From CADEFX01 sp050260355 (lineage in GTDB: Bacteria; Pseudomonadota; Alphaproteobacteria; Rhizobiales; Hyphomicrobiaceae): a DNA stretch of 25,194 nucleotides. Positions 1-8,704 of this stretch are shown in pieces. The stretch's first letter is position 1. Each line of letters opens with the position of its first letter. The DNA lies in assembly GCA_050260355.1 (NCBI GenBank), contig JBLNBZ010000013.1:1-25194 (forward strand). Direction: 5' to 3'. Made by a program: the position numbers and the translations under genes. The notes under the pieces are model-generated. The model did not search any database. It was given only the letters and a program-made list of their open reading frames with translations, and had not been told where the DNA came from.

Positions 1-207
1 GGCGTGGCAAGGAAGGCCATCGAACGCAAGACCGGTGCGCGTGGTCTGCGTTCGATCATGGAGGCCATCCTGCTCGACACCATGTTCGAGCTGCCCAACC
101 TCAAGGGCGTCGAGGAAGTCGTGATCGGACCGGAGGTGGTGGAAGGGGGCGCCCGCCCGCTGCGGATCTACTCCGAGCGGGCCGAGGAGAAGGGATCGAG
201 CGCCTAG
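1..207 (+). CDS. clpX: ATP-dependent Clp protease ATP-binding subunit ClpX (C-terminal fragment)
   Basis: This is the last 68 codons of ClpX, open at the window's left edge and ending in TAG at 205-207. ClpX is the AAA+ unfoldase that feeds substrates to the ClpP peptidase in the cytoplasm. The visible part is the small C-terminal AAA+ subdomain. It contains the sensor-2 stretch KTGARGLRSI, whose arginine contacts ATP, followed by EAILLDTMFELP and a GVEEVVIGPEVVEG segment, all characteristic of ClpX. The reading frame is open from base 1, so the GTG at 4 is internal and not a start. lon lies downstream on the same strand with about 250 bp between, the usual clpX-lon order in alphaproteobacteria. 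Identity is secure; only the missing N-terminus limits the call. Confidence 0.95.
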   Translation, partial: GVARKAIERKTGARGLRSIMEAILLDTMFELPNLKGVEEVVIGPEVVEGGARPLRIYSERAEEKGSSA

Positions 208-251
208 ATCTGCCAGCTCCGCGCTGCGGCGGCAGGGCGGAATACCGGGAT

Positions 252-280
252 CTTGTGTGGGGGCGCCTGTGTTCCCATTT
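252..280 (+). promoter_or_regulatory. Putative sigma-32 (heat-shock) promoter upstream of lon
   Basis: CTTGTG (252-257) and TCCCATTT (273-280) are separated by 15 bases. The RpoH consensus is CTTGAA, 11-16 bases, then CCCCATNT, so the -35 matches 4 of 6 and the -10 matches 7 of 8. It lies about 175 bp before the lon start. lon is a classic heat-shock gene, so the site fits its context, but no transcript data are available. A separate TACAAT hexamer at 377-382 has no convincing -35 partner. Confidence 0.45.
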
Positions 281-454
281 TCTTCTTGGCGGGGTCTGGC
301 TATCGCGCCTGAGAAGCCTTCCGGGGAAAAAGGCATCACTTCCGCGAAATGTGAGCGACGTGCTCAGGTGTCGCGGTACAATTCATGCGTGATGGGTCAG
401 ACTGGATGGTGATGCGGACCGTCCGCGGGGTGCGGAGATGAGGAAATCTTGATC

Positions 455-2872
<2,418 letters not shown>

Positions 2873-2917
2873 ACATGCACTGAACGGTGTTTTCGACACC
2901 GCCGAAGCGCGAAACTG

Positions 2918-2953
2918 AAAGGGGCCCTCGGATTACACGCCGAGGGCCCCTTT
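2918..2953 (+). terminator. Rho-independent terminator after lon
   Basis: A perfect 11-bp GC-rich stem (2921-2931 with 2940-2950) is extended by three A:T pairs (2918-2920 with 2951-2953) and closes an 8-base loop. The right arm runs directly into TTTGTT. It starts 45 bp after the lon stop and should separate lon from hupB. A weaker 6-bp hairpin (2885-2901) lies between it and the stop codon. Confidence 0.85.
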
Positions 2954-3151
2954 GTTCGTGCTCTGTTCATCAGGTGAAAACCATCACGATTCAGCGATTT
3001 TGCGGGCATTTCTGCTGCTTTTCCCCTTGACGGGGCCCGGCATTAATCGTTGGGTGCCCGGCACCGTTGCTGGCGCAGCGACCGACGGCCCCGGGCGAGA
3101 CATTTGCAGGCGGTACCGCGGCCAATTTCATCTCATCTCGAGGACAGACAT

Positions 3152-3424
3152 ATGAGCAAGAAGGACCTCATTGACGCCGTGGCCGATGCAGCCGATCTGC
3201 CGAAGGAGAAAGCCGGCGCCGCCGTCGACGCGATGATCGCGCACATCCAGAAAACGATGCAGAGCGGCAGCGAGGTGCGCATCCCGGGGTTCGGCACATT
3301 CAAGGTGACGAAGCGCAAGGAGCGCACGGGCCGCAATCCCGCGACCAAGCAGGAGATCAAGATTCCGGCTTCGATCGTTCCGAAGTTCCAGGCCTCCAAG
3401 ACATTGAAGGACGCTCTGAACTGA
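3152..3424 (+). CDS. hupB: DNA-binding protein HU (HupB)
   Basis: This 90-residue protein is a histone-like HU subunit, which bends and compacts DNA in the nucleoid as a dimer. It matches the family end to end. It starts with MSKKDLIDAVADAADLPKEK, followed by the dimerisation core and the FGTFKVTKRKERTGRNPAT segment that leads into the DNA-binding beta arm. The arm contains the conserved RNPAT, and the protein ends with an ASKTLKDALN helix. Length is standard. ATG at 3152 is chosen because GAGGA (3140-3144) lies 7 bases upstream and the family start fits exactly; the open frame extends to 3050 only by chance. Its place after lon is the common alphaproteobacterial arrangement. The neighbouring operon is convergent. 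Nothing odd is seen. Confidence 0.97.
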   Translation: MSKKDLIDAVADAADLPKEKAGAAVDAMIAHIQKTMQSGSEVRIPGFGTFKVTKRKERTGRNPATKQEIKIPASIVPKFQASKTLKDALN

Positions 3425-3492
3425 GCGCCCTCTGACGGCTGCGTGCGAGCTGCTCTGTGCGGCCGCGCCGGCGCATTGCACGGCATCTCAGG

Positions 3493-3524
3493 ATCGGCGC
3501 TGCTGGGATCACCAGGGCGCCGAT
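3493..3524. terminator. Candidate shared terminator hairpin between convergent genes
   Basis: ATCGGCGC (3493-3500) is complementary to GCGCCGAT (3517-3524). After a small bulge, CTGG (3503-3506) pairs with CCAG (3512-3515) around a GATCA loop. The hairpin lies between the hupB stop (3424) and the stop of the convergent YcjF-like gene (3551). On the + strand it is followed by CGTCGTTT, a poor U tract. It may end transcripts from both sides, but the missing U run keeps this tentative. Confidence 0.4.
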
Positions 3525-3550
3525 CGTCGTTTGCGCCGCCTCGCCTCGGA

Positions 3551-4573
3551 TCAGGGCGCGGCCTTTGGCGTCCCGGCGCTGCCGCGCTTGACCAGCTCGG
3601 CCAGGAAGTCGCGCGCCCTGACCGGGCGGGCGTCCAGGAAGGGCAGGGGCCGGGTGACCTCGATGGCGGCGGTGCCGATGCGGGCCGTCAGCGCGCCGTT
3701 GAAGATGCCCTCGCCCAGGCGCCGCGACAGGCGGCGAAGAAGGTCTTGCCCCAGGAACTGGCCGAGCAGGTCGTCGGTGAGCGCGACGCCGCCGGTCGCA
3801 ATCACATGGGTGAAGACCATGCGCGCGAGCCGCGCCGTGCCGATGAAGCCGGGCCTGCCGCCGTAGATCGCGGCCAGCACGCGAAGCAGGCGCAGGTTCT
3901 CGACCAGCACCCAGCCGACCGCGAATACGGCCGCAGGACTGATGGCCGTGGCAACGCTCACCCTGCGCACGGTGGCTGCGACGGCGCGCCGGGCCTCTAT
4001 GTCGAGCGGCGCCATCAGCTCCCGATCGGCCAGGCGGAACAGGTCGCCGGCATCGCTCACGGCGGCCTCGTGCTCGTGCAGGCGGGCGAGGTGCCATTTG
4101 AGCTCGGGGCGGTGGGCGATCATGTGCGTGAGGCGGCGGAGGGTGGCGCGCTCGAGGCTGCGGTCGCTCTCGCGGAGCGCGCGCTCGGCATCCTGCTTCA
4201 GGCGCCCGAGCCGCGCGAGGCGGAAGAAGCCCGCGACCTCCCGCGTCAGAATGGCGAGCACCGACAGGATCACGAGTCCGAGCAGGACGAAGGCGGTCCA
4301 GCCCAGCCAATCCTTGCGCTCGACCGCGATCGAGACGAAGCGGGCGAACCAGAGCGCCAGCGCCAGGGTCGCCAGCGCCGATGCGGCCGAAGCGAGCAGA
4401 GCTCCCCAGCGGAAACCGCGGCGCAGGCCTTGGATGGAGGCAAGCGAGCCCGAAGCGGGTTGGAACGCGTCGCCTCGCGCATCCTCCGGCGGCATGCCGG
4501 GCGCAATGGGGGGCGGCGCCGTCTCGGGCACGACCGCCTCCTCGAGCGTGAATGCCGCCGGCTTGCGGGTCAT
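3551..4573 (-). CDS. YcjF-like membrane protein (DUF697 / TIGR01620 family)
   Basis: A 340-residue inner-membrane protein resembling the YcjF/TIGR01620 (UPF0283) family, which is encoded next to YcjX in many proteobacteria. After a Pro/Ala-rich cytoplasmic N-terminus come two hydrophobic segments (about 56-78 and 90-110). A charged helical region (about 118-200) follows. The C-terminal DUF697-like part has further apolar helices (AISPAAVFAVGWVLVENLRL) and the closing IGTAAIEVTRPLPF motif. The start ATG (4573-4571) overlaps the TGA of the upstream YcjX-like gene by 4 bp, implying translational coupling and a shared operon. The molecular function is not established. In enterobacteria the ycjXF pair belongs to the phage-shock regulon, so a role in envelope stress is plausible, but I see no Psp gene here. 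Confidence 0.85.
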   Translation of the reverse strand: MTRKPAAFTLEEAVVPETAPPPIAPGMPPEDARGDAFQPASGSLASIQGLRRGFRWGALLASAASALATLALALWFARFVSIAVERKDWLGWTAFVLLGLVILSVLAILTREVAGFFRLARLGRLKQDAERALRESDRSLERATLRRLTHMIAHRPELKWHLARLHEHEAAVSDAGDLFRLADRELMAPLDIEARRAVAATVRRVSVATAISPAAVFAVGWVLVENLRLLRVLAAIYGGRPGFIGTARLARMVFTHVIATGGVALTDDLLGQFLGQDLLRRLSRRLGEGIFNGALTARIGTAAIEVTRPLPFLDARPVRARDFLAELVKRGSAGTPKAAP

Positions 4574-6042
4574 GCGAGACGGTCTCCGAGCAGGAACTCG
4601 AGCGCGCGATCGAGCCGGATGTGCGGCCAGGCGACAGGCTCGCCCGTTGATGTGACCAGAGGAATGTGCGGCGGCCGGAAGCGGACGACGCGCACCTCCT
4701 CGTCCGGCACGGGTGCCGTTGCGCCGGGCTGGGCCGCGTCGGCGAGGGGCAGGTCGCCAGGAAAGATCGCCGCCTGCCTCGAGCCGTCGAAGGTCTCACC
4801 TGCGATCCGCTCGCCGGGCAGCGGCGTGCCGACCACGACGGGCAGGCGCTCTTCGGCGCGCTTCACCTCGGCCTCGCGCGTGGCGCGCAGCGCCGCTACG
4901 GCCATCAGCTTGATCGCGGCCCCGGCCAGCGTGGCCCGGCCCGCCGCGCGGGCCGTGATGCGGGCAAGGACGTTCTCGAGGCGCTGGTGGCTCGTGTGAT
5001 GGACGTGGTCGGCCTTGGCCGCGGCAAACAGGATGCGATCGATGCGCCGCGTCAGGAGCGATATGAGCCAGTGTGCGGAGCCCGGCTTGAACGGCGCCAG
5101 CACGGCGCCGAGCGCGCGCTCCACATCGACGAGGCCCGCCTCGCCGGCATTGAGGGCGGCCAGCGCATCGACCAGAACGATCTGGCGATCGAGGCGGCTG
5201 AAGTGGTCGCGAAAGAACGGCATGACCACGTGCGACTTGTACGCCTGGTAGCGTCGCTCCATCATGGCGAACAGGGAGCCGCGCCGCGGAGAGGCGGCCT
5301 CCGGGATCACCAGCGGCGTGAACGTAAGCAGGGGCGAGCCGGCCAGATCGCCGGGCATCAGCAGACGCCCCGGGCCGAGCGTCGACAGCGGCGGGTCGCA
5401 GTTGCGCGCAGCCTGCAGGTAGTCCGCGTAGAGGGCGCTTCCCTGGAGCGCCACCTGCTCGTCCTCGGGACCGGTTGCATCGATGCCGGCCGCATAGGCG
5501 AGCCAGGCCGCGGCCGCGCGCTGGTGATGAGGCTCGCTCGCAAGCTCCACGGCGGCCCGCGACCATTGCCGATAGCTCAAATCGATGAGGGCGAGATCGA
5601 GGAGCCATTCGCCGGGATAGTCGACGATATCGATATGCAACCTGCTGGGCCCGAGGCTGCGCCGCAGGCGGCTGCGCGGCAGATACTCCACCGTCACGCG
5701 AAGCTGGCTGATACGCCGGGTGCTCTCGGGCCAGCTGGGCGGCGTCCGGGCGAGCGCCGCGAGATGGTCCTCGTAGGCGAAGCGCGGGACGGCATCGTCA
5801 GGCTGCGGCTCCAGAAACGCGCGCACGAGCCGCCCCTCGGCCACGACGCTGAAAAAGGGCAGGCGCCCGCCTTCGATCAGGTTGCGGACCAGTGCGGTGA
5901 TGAAGACCGTCTTGCCGGAGCGGGCGAGCCCGGTGACGCCGAGGCGCAGGGTGGGGGTGACCAGATCGGCAAGGTAGTCGCCAGCGCTGCGCAGGGCGCC
6001 GAGCGCGGATTCGGTGATGCCTAGAGGCTCCGGTGCGGCCAT
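4570..6042 (-). CDS. YcjX-like P-loop protein (DUF463 family)
   Basis: A protein of about 490 residues related to YcjX, a family of P-loop NTPases found with YcjF and considered stress-related. A Walker A motif, GLARSGKT, is at residues 38-45, preceded by the typical LVTPTLRLGVT strand. Further family landmarks are IDIVDYPGEWLLDL (a G3-like DxxG-type region), FTPLVIPE, and IVLVDALAALNAGE, which closely resembles the conserved YcjX segment. ATG at 6042 is preferred because family similarity begins there. An in-frame GTG at 6102 would add 20 residues, and the only good purine-rich box (GGAGG, 6122-6126) is about 19 bases from it, so the start is uncertain. The 3' end overlaps the YcjF-like start by 4 bp. 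Upstream on the same strand lie the unknown membrane protein and the MoxR ATPase. Confidence 0.87.
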   Translation of the reverse strand: MAAPEPLGITESALGALRSAGDYLADLVTPTLRLGVTGLARSGKTVFITALVRNLIEGGRLPFFSVVAEGRLVRAFLEPQPDDAVPRFAYEDHLAALARTPPSWPESTRRISQLRVTVEYLPRSRLRRSLGPSRLHIDIVDYPGEWLLDLALIDLSYRQWSRAAVELASEPHHQRAAAAWLAYAAGIDATGPEDEQVALQGSALYADYLQAARNCDPPLSTLGPGRLLMPGDLAGSPLLTFTPLVIPEAASPRRGSLFAMMERRYQAYKSHVVMPFFRDHFSRLDRQIVLVDALAALNAGEAGLVDVERALGAVLAPFKPGSAHWLISLLTRRIDRILFAAAKADHVHHTSHQRLENVLARITARAAGRATLAGAAIKLMAVAALRATREAEVKRAEERLPVVVGTPLPGERIAGETFDGSRQAAIFPGDLPLADAAQPGATAPVPDEEVRVVRFRPPHIPLVTSTGEPVAWPHIRLDRALEFLLGDRLA

Positions 6043-6126
6043 GCCAGCAAGCTTGCCTGTGTTCGCTGAGGGGGCAAGTTGGCGCTTCGCAGCGGCGGGC
6101 ACAAGTGCCGAGGCCGTGCTGCCTCC

Positions 6127-6807
6127 TCAGCGACCGGTGACGGCGGTCGGCTTCCAGTCCTTGGCGTGCATGGCGATGGTGGCGCGGCGCATATCGAGCT
6201 GCTGCTCGGAGATCCATGGGAGCGTCATCTGGAAGCTGACGGGGGCGGGCTCGGTGCGCCCGGCCAGCCGGTCGAGCAGGGAGGGCCCGGCCGGAGTTGC
6301 CGTGTTCAGCTTGAGGCGGAAGAAGTACTCACCCTCCTCGTCGATCAGCTTCGGCAGAGGGTTGCCGGCCGGGTAGAAGCGCACGGTCTCGGTGAACACG
6401 CCACGCCCGGGAATGCTGAGCGGGGCGAACTGGCGGTTCAGCGCGTCGGAGTTGCGCGGGTGCTCGCCCAGGAACGCGCTGTAGTAGCGCTTGGACTTCT
6501 TGCTCTTGGAGCTTTCAACCTCGAGCTCGATGGAGAGGACCGTGCCTGTCCGGGCTCCGTCGTTGACGATGGTGACCGGAATGGCGAACAGCTCCACGTC
6601 GCCGCCACCGTCGCGGGCGTAGTGGATGGTCGGCGGCACGTAGACCTCGAGCTCGGGCCCCTGCAGCGCGCTCATGTAGAAGCTGAACCCGGAGAAGCCG
6701 AGCGCCATCGCCGAGAAGATGGTCGCGAGCAGGCTGCCATGGGCGCCGCCTTCCGCGACGCCGGCGCCCGCGGCGTCGTCCGCCGACGGCGGCTGCGTGA
6801 TGGCCAT
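6127..6807 (-). CDS. Unknown single-pass membrane protein between MoxR and YcjX
   Basis: A 226-residue protein I do not recognise. One hydrophobic segment (about 25-48, LLATIFSAMALGFSGFSFYM) follows a short polar N-terminus and would anchor it in the inner membrane. The remainder looks like a soluble, beta-rich domain, starting with GPELEVYVPPTIHY and containing FAIPVTIVNDGARTGTVLSI, reminiscent of Ig-like or accessory folds. Orientation is not certain. ATG at 6807 is chosen because a strong GGAGGA box lies about 9 bases upstream; the frame stays open to 6864. The gene is 104 bp after the MoxR stop and 84 bp before the YcjX-like start, all on the same strand, so co-transcription is likely. 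No catalytic motif or cysteine pair is visible. It could be a partner of the ATPase or of YcjX/YcjF; this is inference from position only. Confidence 0.8.
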   Translation of the reverse strand: MAITQPPSADDAAGAGVAEGGAHGSLLATIFSAMALGFSGFSFYMSALQGPELEVYVPPTIHYARDGGGDVELFAIPVTIVNDGARTGTVLSIELEVESSKSKKSKRYYSAFLGEHPRNSDALNRQFAPLSIPGRGVFTETVRFYPAGNPLPKLIDEEGEYFFRLKLNTATPAGPSLLDRLAGRTEPAPVSFQMTLPWISEQQLDMRRATIAMHAKDWKPTAVTGR

Positions 6808-6911
6808 GATCGATCTTCCTCCCCCGGTGCGACGGCGCCAGCGATAGGAGGCATTTGGGGCCACGCCGTGGCGGGGCAGGCGCCCGCGCCAAGAGCGCTC
6901 GGACGGCCGGG

Positions 6912-7760
6912 CTAGCTCTGGCCCTGCCGGCGCGCCATGAACGCCAGGCGCTCGAAGAGATGCACGTCCTGCTCGTTCTTCAGGAGGGCGCCGTGAAGCG
7001 GCGGAATGAGCTTGCGCGGATCCGTCTCGCGCAGGGTCTCGGGGCCGATGTCCTCGTTCAGCAGCAGCTTGATCCAGTCGAGCAGCTCCGAGGTCGACGG
7101 CTTTTTCTTTATCCCCGGGACCTCGCGCACGTCGTAGAAGATCTTGAGCGCCTCGGAGACTAGGCGTCCCTTGAGGTTGGGGAAGTGCACCTCGATGATG
7201 GCGCGCATGGTCTCGGGGTCGGGAAACTTGATGTAGTGGAAGAAGCAGCGGCGCAGGAAGGCGTCAGGCAGCTCCTTCTCGTTGTTGGAGGTGATGATGA
7301 CGATGGGACGCCGCTTGGCCTTGATGGTCTCCCCCGTCTCGTAGACGAAGAACTCCATGCGATCGAGCTCCTGCAGCAGGTCGTTCGGAAACTCGATGTC
7401 GGCCTTGTCGATCTCGTCGATCAGAAGGACGGGCCGCTCGTCCGCGGTGAAGGCCTCCCAGAGCTTTCCACGCTTGATGTAGTTGCGGATGTCTTTGACC
7501 CGCTCGTCCCCGAGCTGGCTGTCGCGGAGCCTCGTGACGGCGTCGTACTCGTAGAGGCCCTGGATGGCTTTGGTCGTGGATTTTATATGCCACTCGAGCA
7601 GGGGAGCATTGAGAGCCCGGGCCACCTCGAGCGCCAGGATCGTCTTGCCGGTGCCCGGCTCCCCCTTGATGAGCAAGGGTCGCTCCAGAGTGATGGCTGC
7701 ATTGACGGCGACCTTGAGGTCATCGGTGGCGACGTAGGTTTTGGTTCCCTGAAACTTCAT
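6912..7760 (-). CDS. MoxR-family AAA+ ATPase
   Basis: A 282-residue MoxR-type AAA+ ATPase, a family of chaperone-like ATPases that usually act with von Willebrand factor A (VWA) proteins to mature or insert cofactors into other proteins. Walker A GEPGTGKT is at residues 33-40, Walker B appears as VLLIDEIDKAD, and sensor-1 as IVIITSNNEKELPDAFLRRC. The C-terminal lid helices follow (KPSTSELLDWIKLLL). ATG at 7760 fits the family start (MKFQGTKTY) and has GAGAGG about 6 bases upstream; the open frame reaches 7820. It appears to lead a minus-strand operon with the unknown membrane protein and the YcjX/YcjF-like pair. No VWA gene is present in the window, which is unusual for this family. The target of the ATPase cannot be read from the sequence. 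Confidence 0.93.
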   Translation of the reverse strand: MKFQGTKTYVATDDLKVAVNAAITLERPLLIKGEPGTGKTILALEVARALNAPLLEWHIKSTTKAIQGLYEYDAVTRLRDSQLGDERVKDIRNYIKRGKLWEAFTADERPVLLIDEIDKADIEFPNDLLQELDRMEFFVYETGETIKAKRRPIVIITSNNEKELPDAFLRRCFFHYIKFPDPETMRAIIEVHFPNLKGRLVSEALKIFYDVREVPGIKKKPSTSELLDWIKLLLNEDIGPETLRETDPRKLIPPLHGALLKNEQDVHLFERLAFMARRQGQS

Positions 7761-8069
7761 GCAGCCTCTCGCAGCGCGGCAAAGCCGCGGCAGATTAGGG
7801 GCTTGCCCCGAGGCCAGCAAGCGAACAGTCGGGCAGCCAGGCCGTTGATCACACGCCTATGGCCGGCCATGCGGCTGCCCCTCGGTTCGGGGCCTTGGTT
7901 TTGCGGCGCACAAGGAGCGGGGAGGGCGAAAAGGTGGCCCCCCAATGGCGCGAAGACGGCCTCGATGCGGTCTTGCTCGCTATTCCCTTGACTTGAAAAA
8001 ACAGCAGCTTAGATAGGTGGCCGCAAACGCGGCGACTCGGGGAATATACTAATAGACAAGGTTCCCAAA
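7761..8069. other. Divergent intergenic region between MoxR and DksA-family genes
   Basis: This 309-bp stretch separates two divergently transcribed genes and should carry both promoters. A hairpin with stem GCCCC/GGGGC (7877-7881 with 7889-7893) is followed on the + strand by CTTGGTTTT, so it looks like a small terminator or attenuator. A TTGACT box lies at 7988-7993, a GANTC methylation-type site at 8034-8038, and a TATACT hexamer at 8045-8050. No conserved small ORF or RNA gene is recognisable. Confidence 0.5.
7988..8015 (+). promoter_or_regulatory. Weak candidate promoter for the DksA-family gene
   Basis: TTGACT (7988-7993) is a good -35 box (5 of 6). The best -10 at suitable spacing is TAGATA (8010-8015, 16-base spacer), which is a poor match. 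The start codon is 55 bases further on. The TATACT at 8045-8050 is a better -10 but lacks a -35 partner, so which one is used is unclear. Confidence 0.25.
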
Positions 8070-8672
8070 ATGGCCTCCCGGAAACGCGAAAGGGCGAAGC
8101 CCGGCAACAGGGCCGTAGTTGGCGGCAAAGCCAAGCGCCTCAATGGCAAGGCCAATGGCGCGCATGTCCAAGCGTTAGCAGCTAAACCCAAGCCGGCCGC
8201 AGCAAGGCCGAAGGCGCAATCTGCAGCGACATCGAAAAAAGGGGACGCCAAGCGCAGCGAGATCGTCCTGGGCGTGGGATACAGGCCGACCGAGGACGAG
8301 CCCTTCATGAATGAGCGCCAACGCACGTACTTCCGCAACAAGCTGCTCGCGTGGCGGGAGGAGATCGTGCGCCAGAACCGCGAGACGCTTCAGGGCTTGC
8401 ACGAGGATTCATCCCAACACGCCGACCTTGCCGATCGCGCCACATTCGAGGCGGACCGCGCGCTGGAGCTCAGGGCCCGTGATCGCCAGCGCAAACTGAT
8501 CGCGAAGATCGATGCAGCTCTCGCCCGTATCGAGGAAGGCACCTACGGCTATTGCGAGGAGACGGGCGAGCCCATCAGCCTCAAGCGCCTGGATGCGCGC
8601 CCGATCGCAACGCTATCGCTCGAGGCGCAGGAGCGACACGAGCGGCGCGAGCGGGTATTCCGCGAGGATTGA
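8070..8672 (+). CDS. dksA: DksA/TraR-family RNA polymerase-binding regulator
   Basis: DksA-type proteins enter the RNA polymerase secondary channel and, with ppGpp, reset transcription during nutrient stress. In this 200-residue protein the conserved part runs from about residue 71 (YRPTEDEPFMNERQRTYF). The coiled-coil tip keeps the DxxDxA motif at D119, D122 and A124. The C-terminal globular domain has YGYCEETGEPISLKRLDARP. Of the four zinc cysteines of E. coli DksA only Cys162 remains; the other positions are T165, S183 and A186, so a structural zinc is unlikely, as in other zinc-independent members. The first 65 or so residues are a Lys/Arg/Ala-rich tail that most family members lack. ATG at 8070 has AAGG 8 bases upstream and is the first start in frame. 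An internal start nearer residue 68 cannot be excluded. The neighbours are divergent (MoxR) and convergent (MscS). Confidence 0.9.
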   Translation: MASRKRERAKPGNRAVVGGKAKRLNGKANGAHVQALAAKPKPAAARPKAQSAATSKKGDAKRSEIVLGVGYRPTEDEPFMNERQRTYFRNKLLAWREEIVRQNRETLQGLHEDSSQHADLADRATFEADRALELRARDRQRKLIAKIDAALARIEEGTYGYCEETGEPISLKRLDARPIATLSLEAQERHERRERVFRED

Positions 8673-8694
8673 GGCCGGCCACACGGCGCCGGCC
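8673..8694. terminator. Candidate hairpin between convergent DksA and MscS genes
   Basis: GGCCGGC (8673-8679) pairs with GCCGGCC (8688-8694) around an 8-base loop, directly after the DksA-family stop codon and just before the stop of the convergent channel gene. There is no U tract on either strand. It may help end transcription from either side but is not a textbook intrinsic terminator. Confidence 0.3.
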
Positions 8695-8704
8695 CTCACG
8701 CGTT

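Noticed and set aside
3027..3055. TTGACG box before hupB as a promoter
   Set aside because: No acceptable -10 hexamer lies at 16-18 bases; TTAAT at 3043 is much too close.
3425..3550. Possible tRNA after hupB, as in some relatives
   Set aside because: No T-loop GGTTCGAATCC-like motif, acceptor pairing or CCA end is present in this gap.
3443..6024. Long plus-strand open frames opposite the YcjF/YcjX-like genes
   Set aside because: They are Arg/Gly/Ala-rich shadows with no recognisable motif; the minus-strand frames have membrane helices and a Walker A motif.
7992..8020. CTTGAA at 7992 as a sigma-32 promoter for the DksA-family gene
   Set aside because: No CCCCATNT-like -10 occurs at the required distance.
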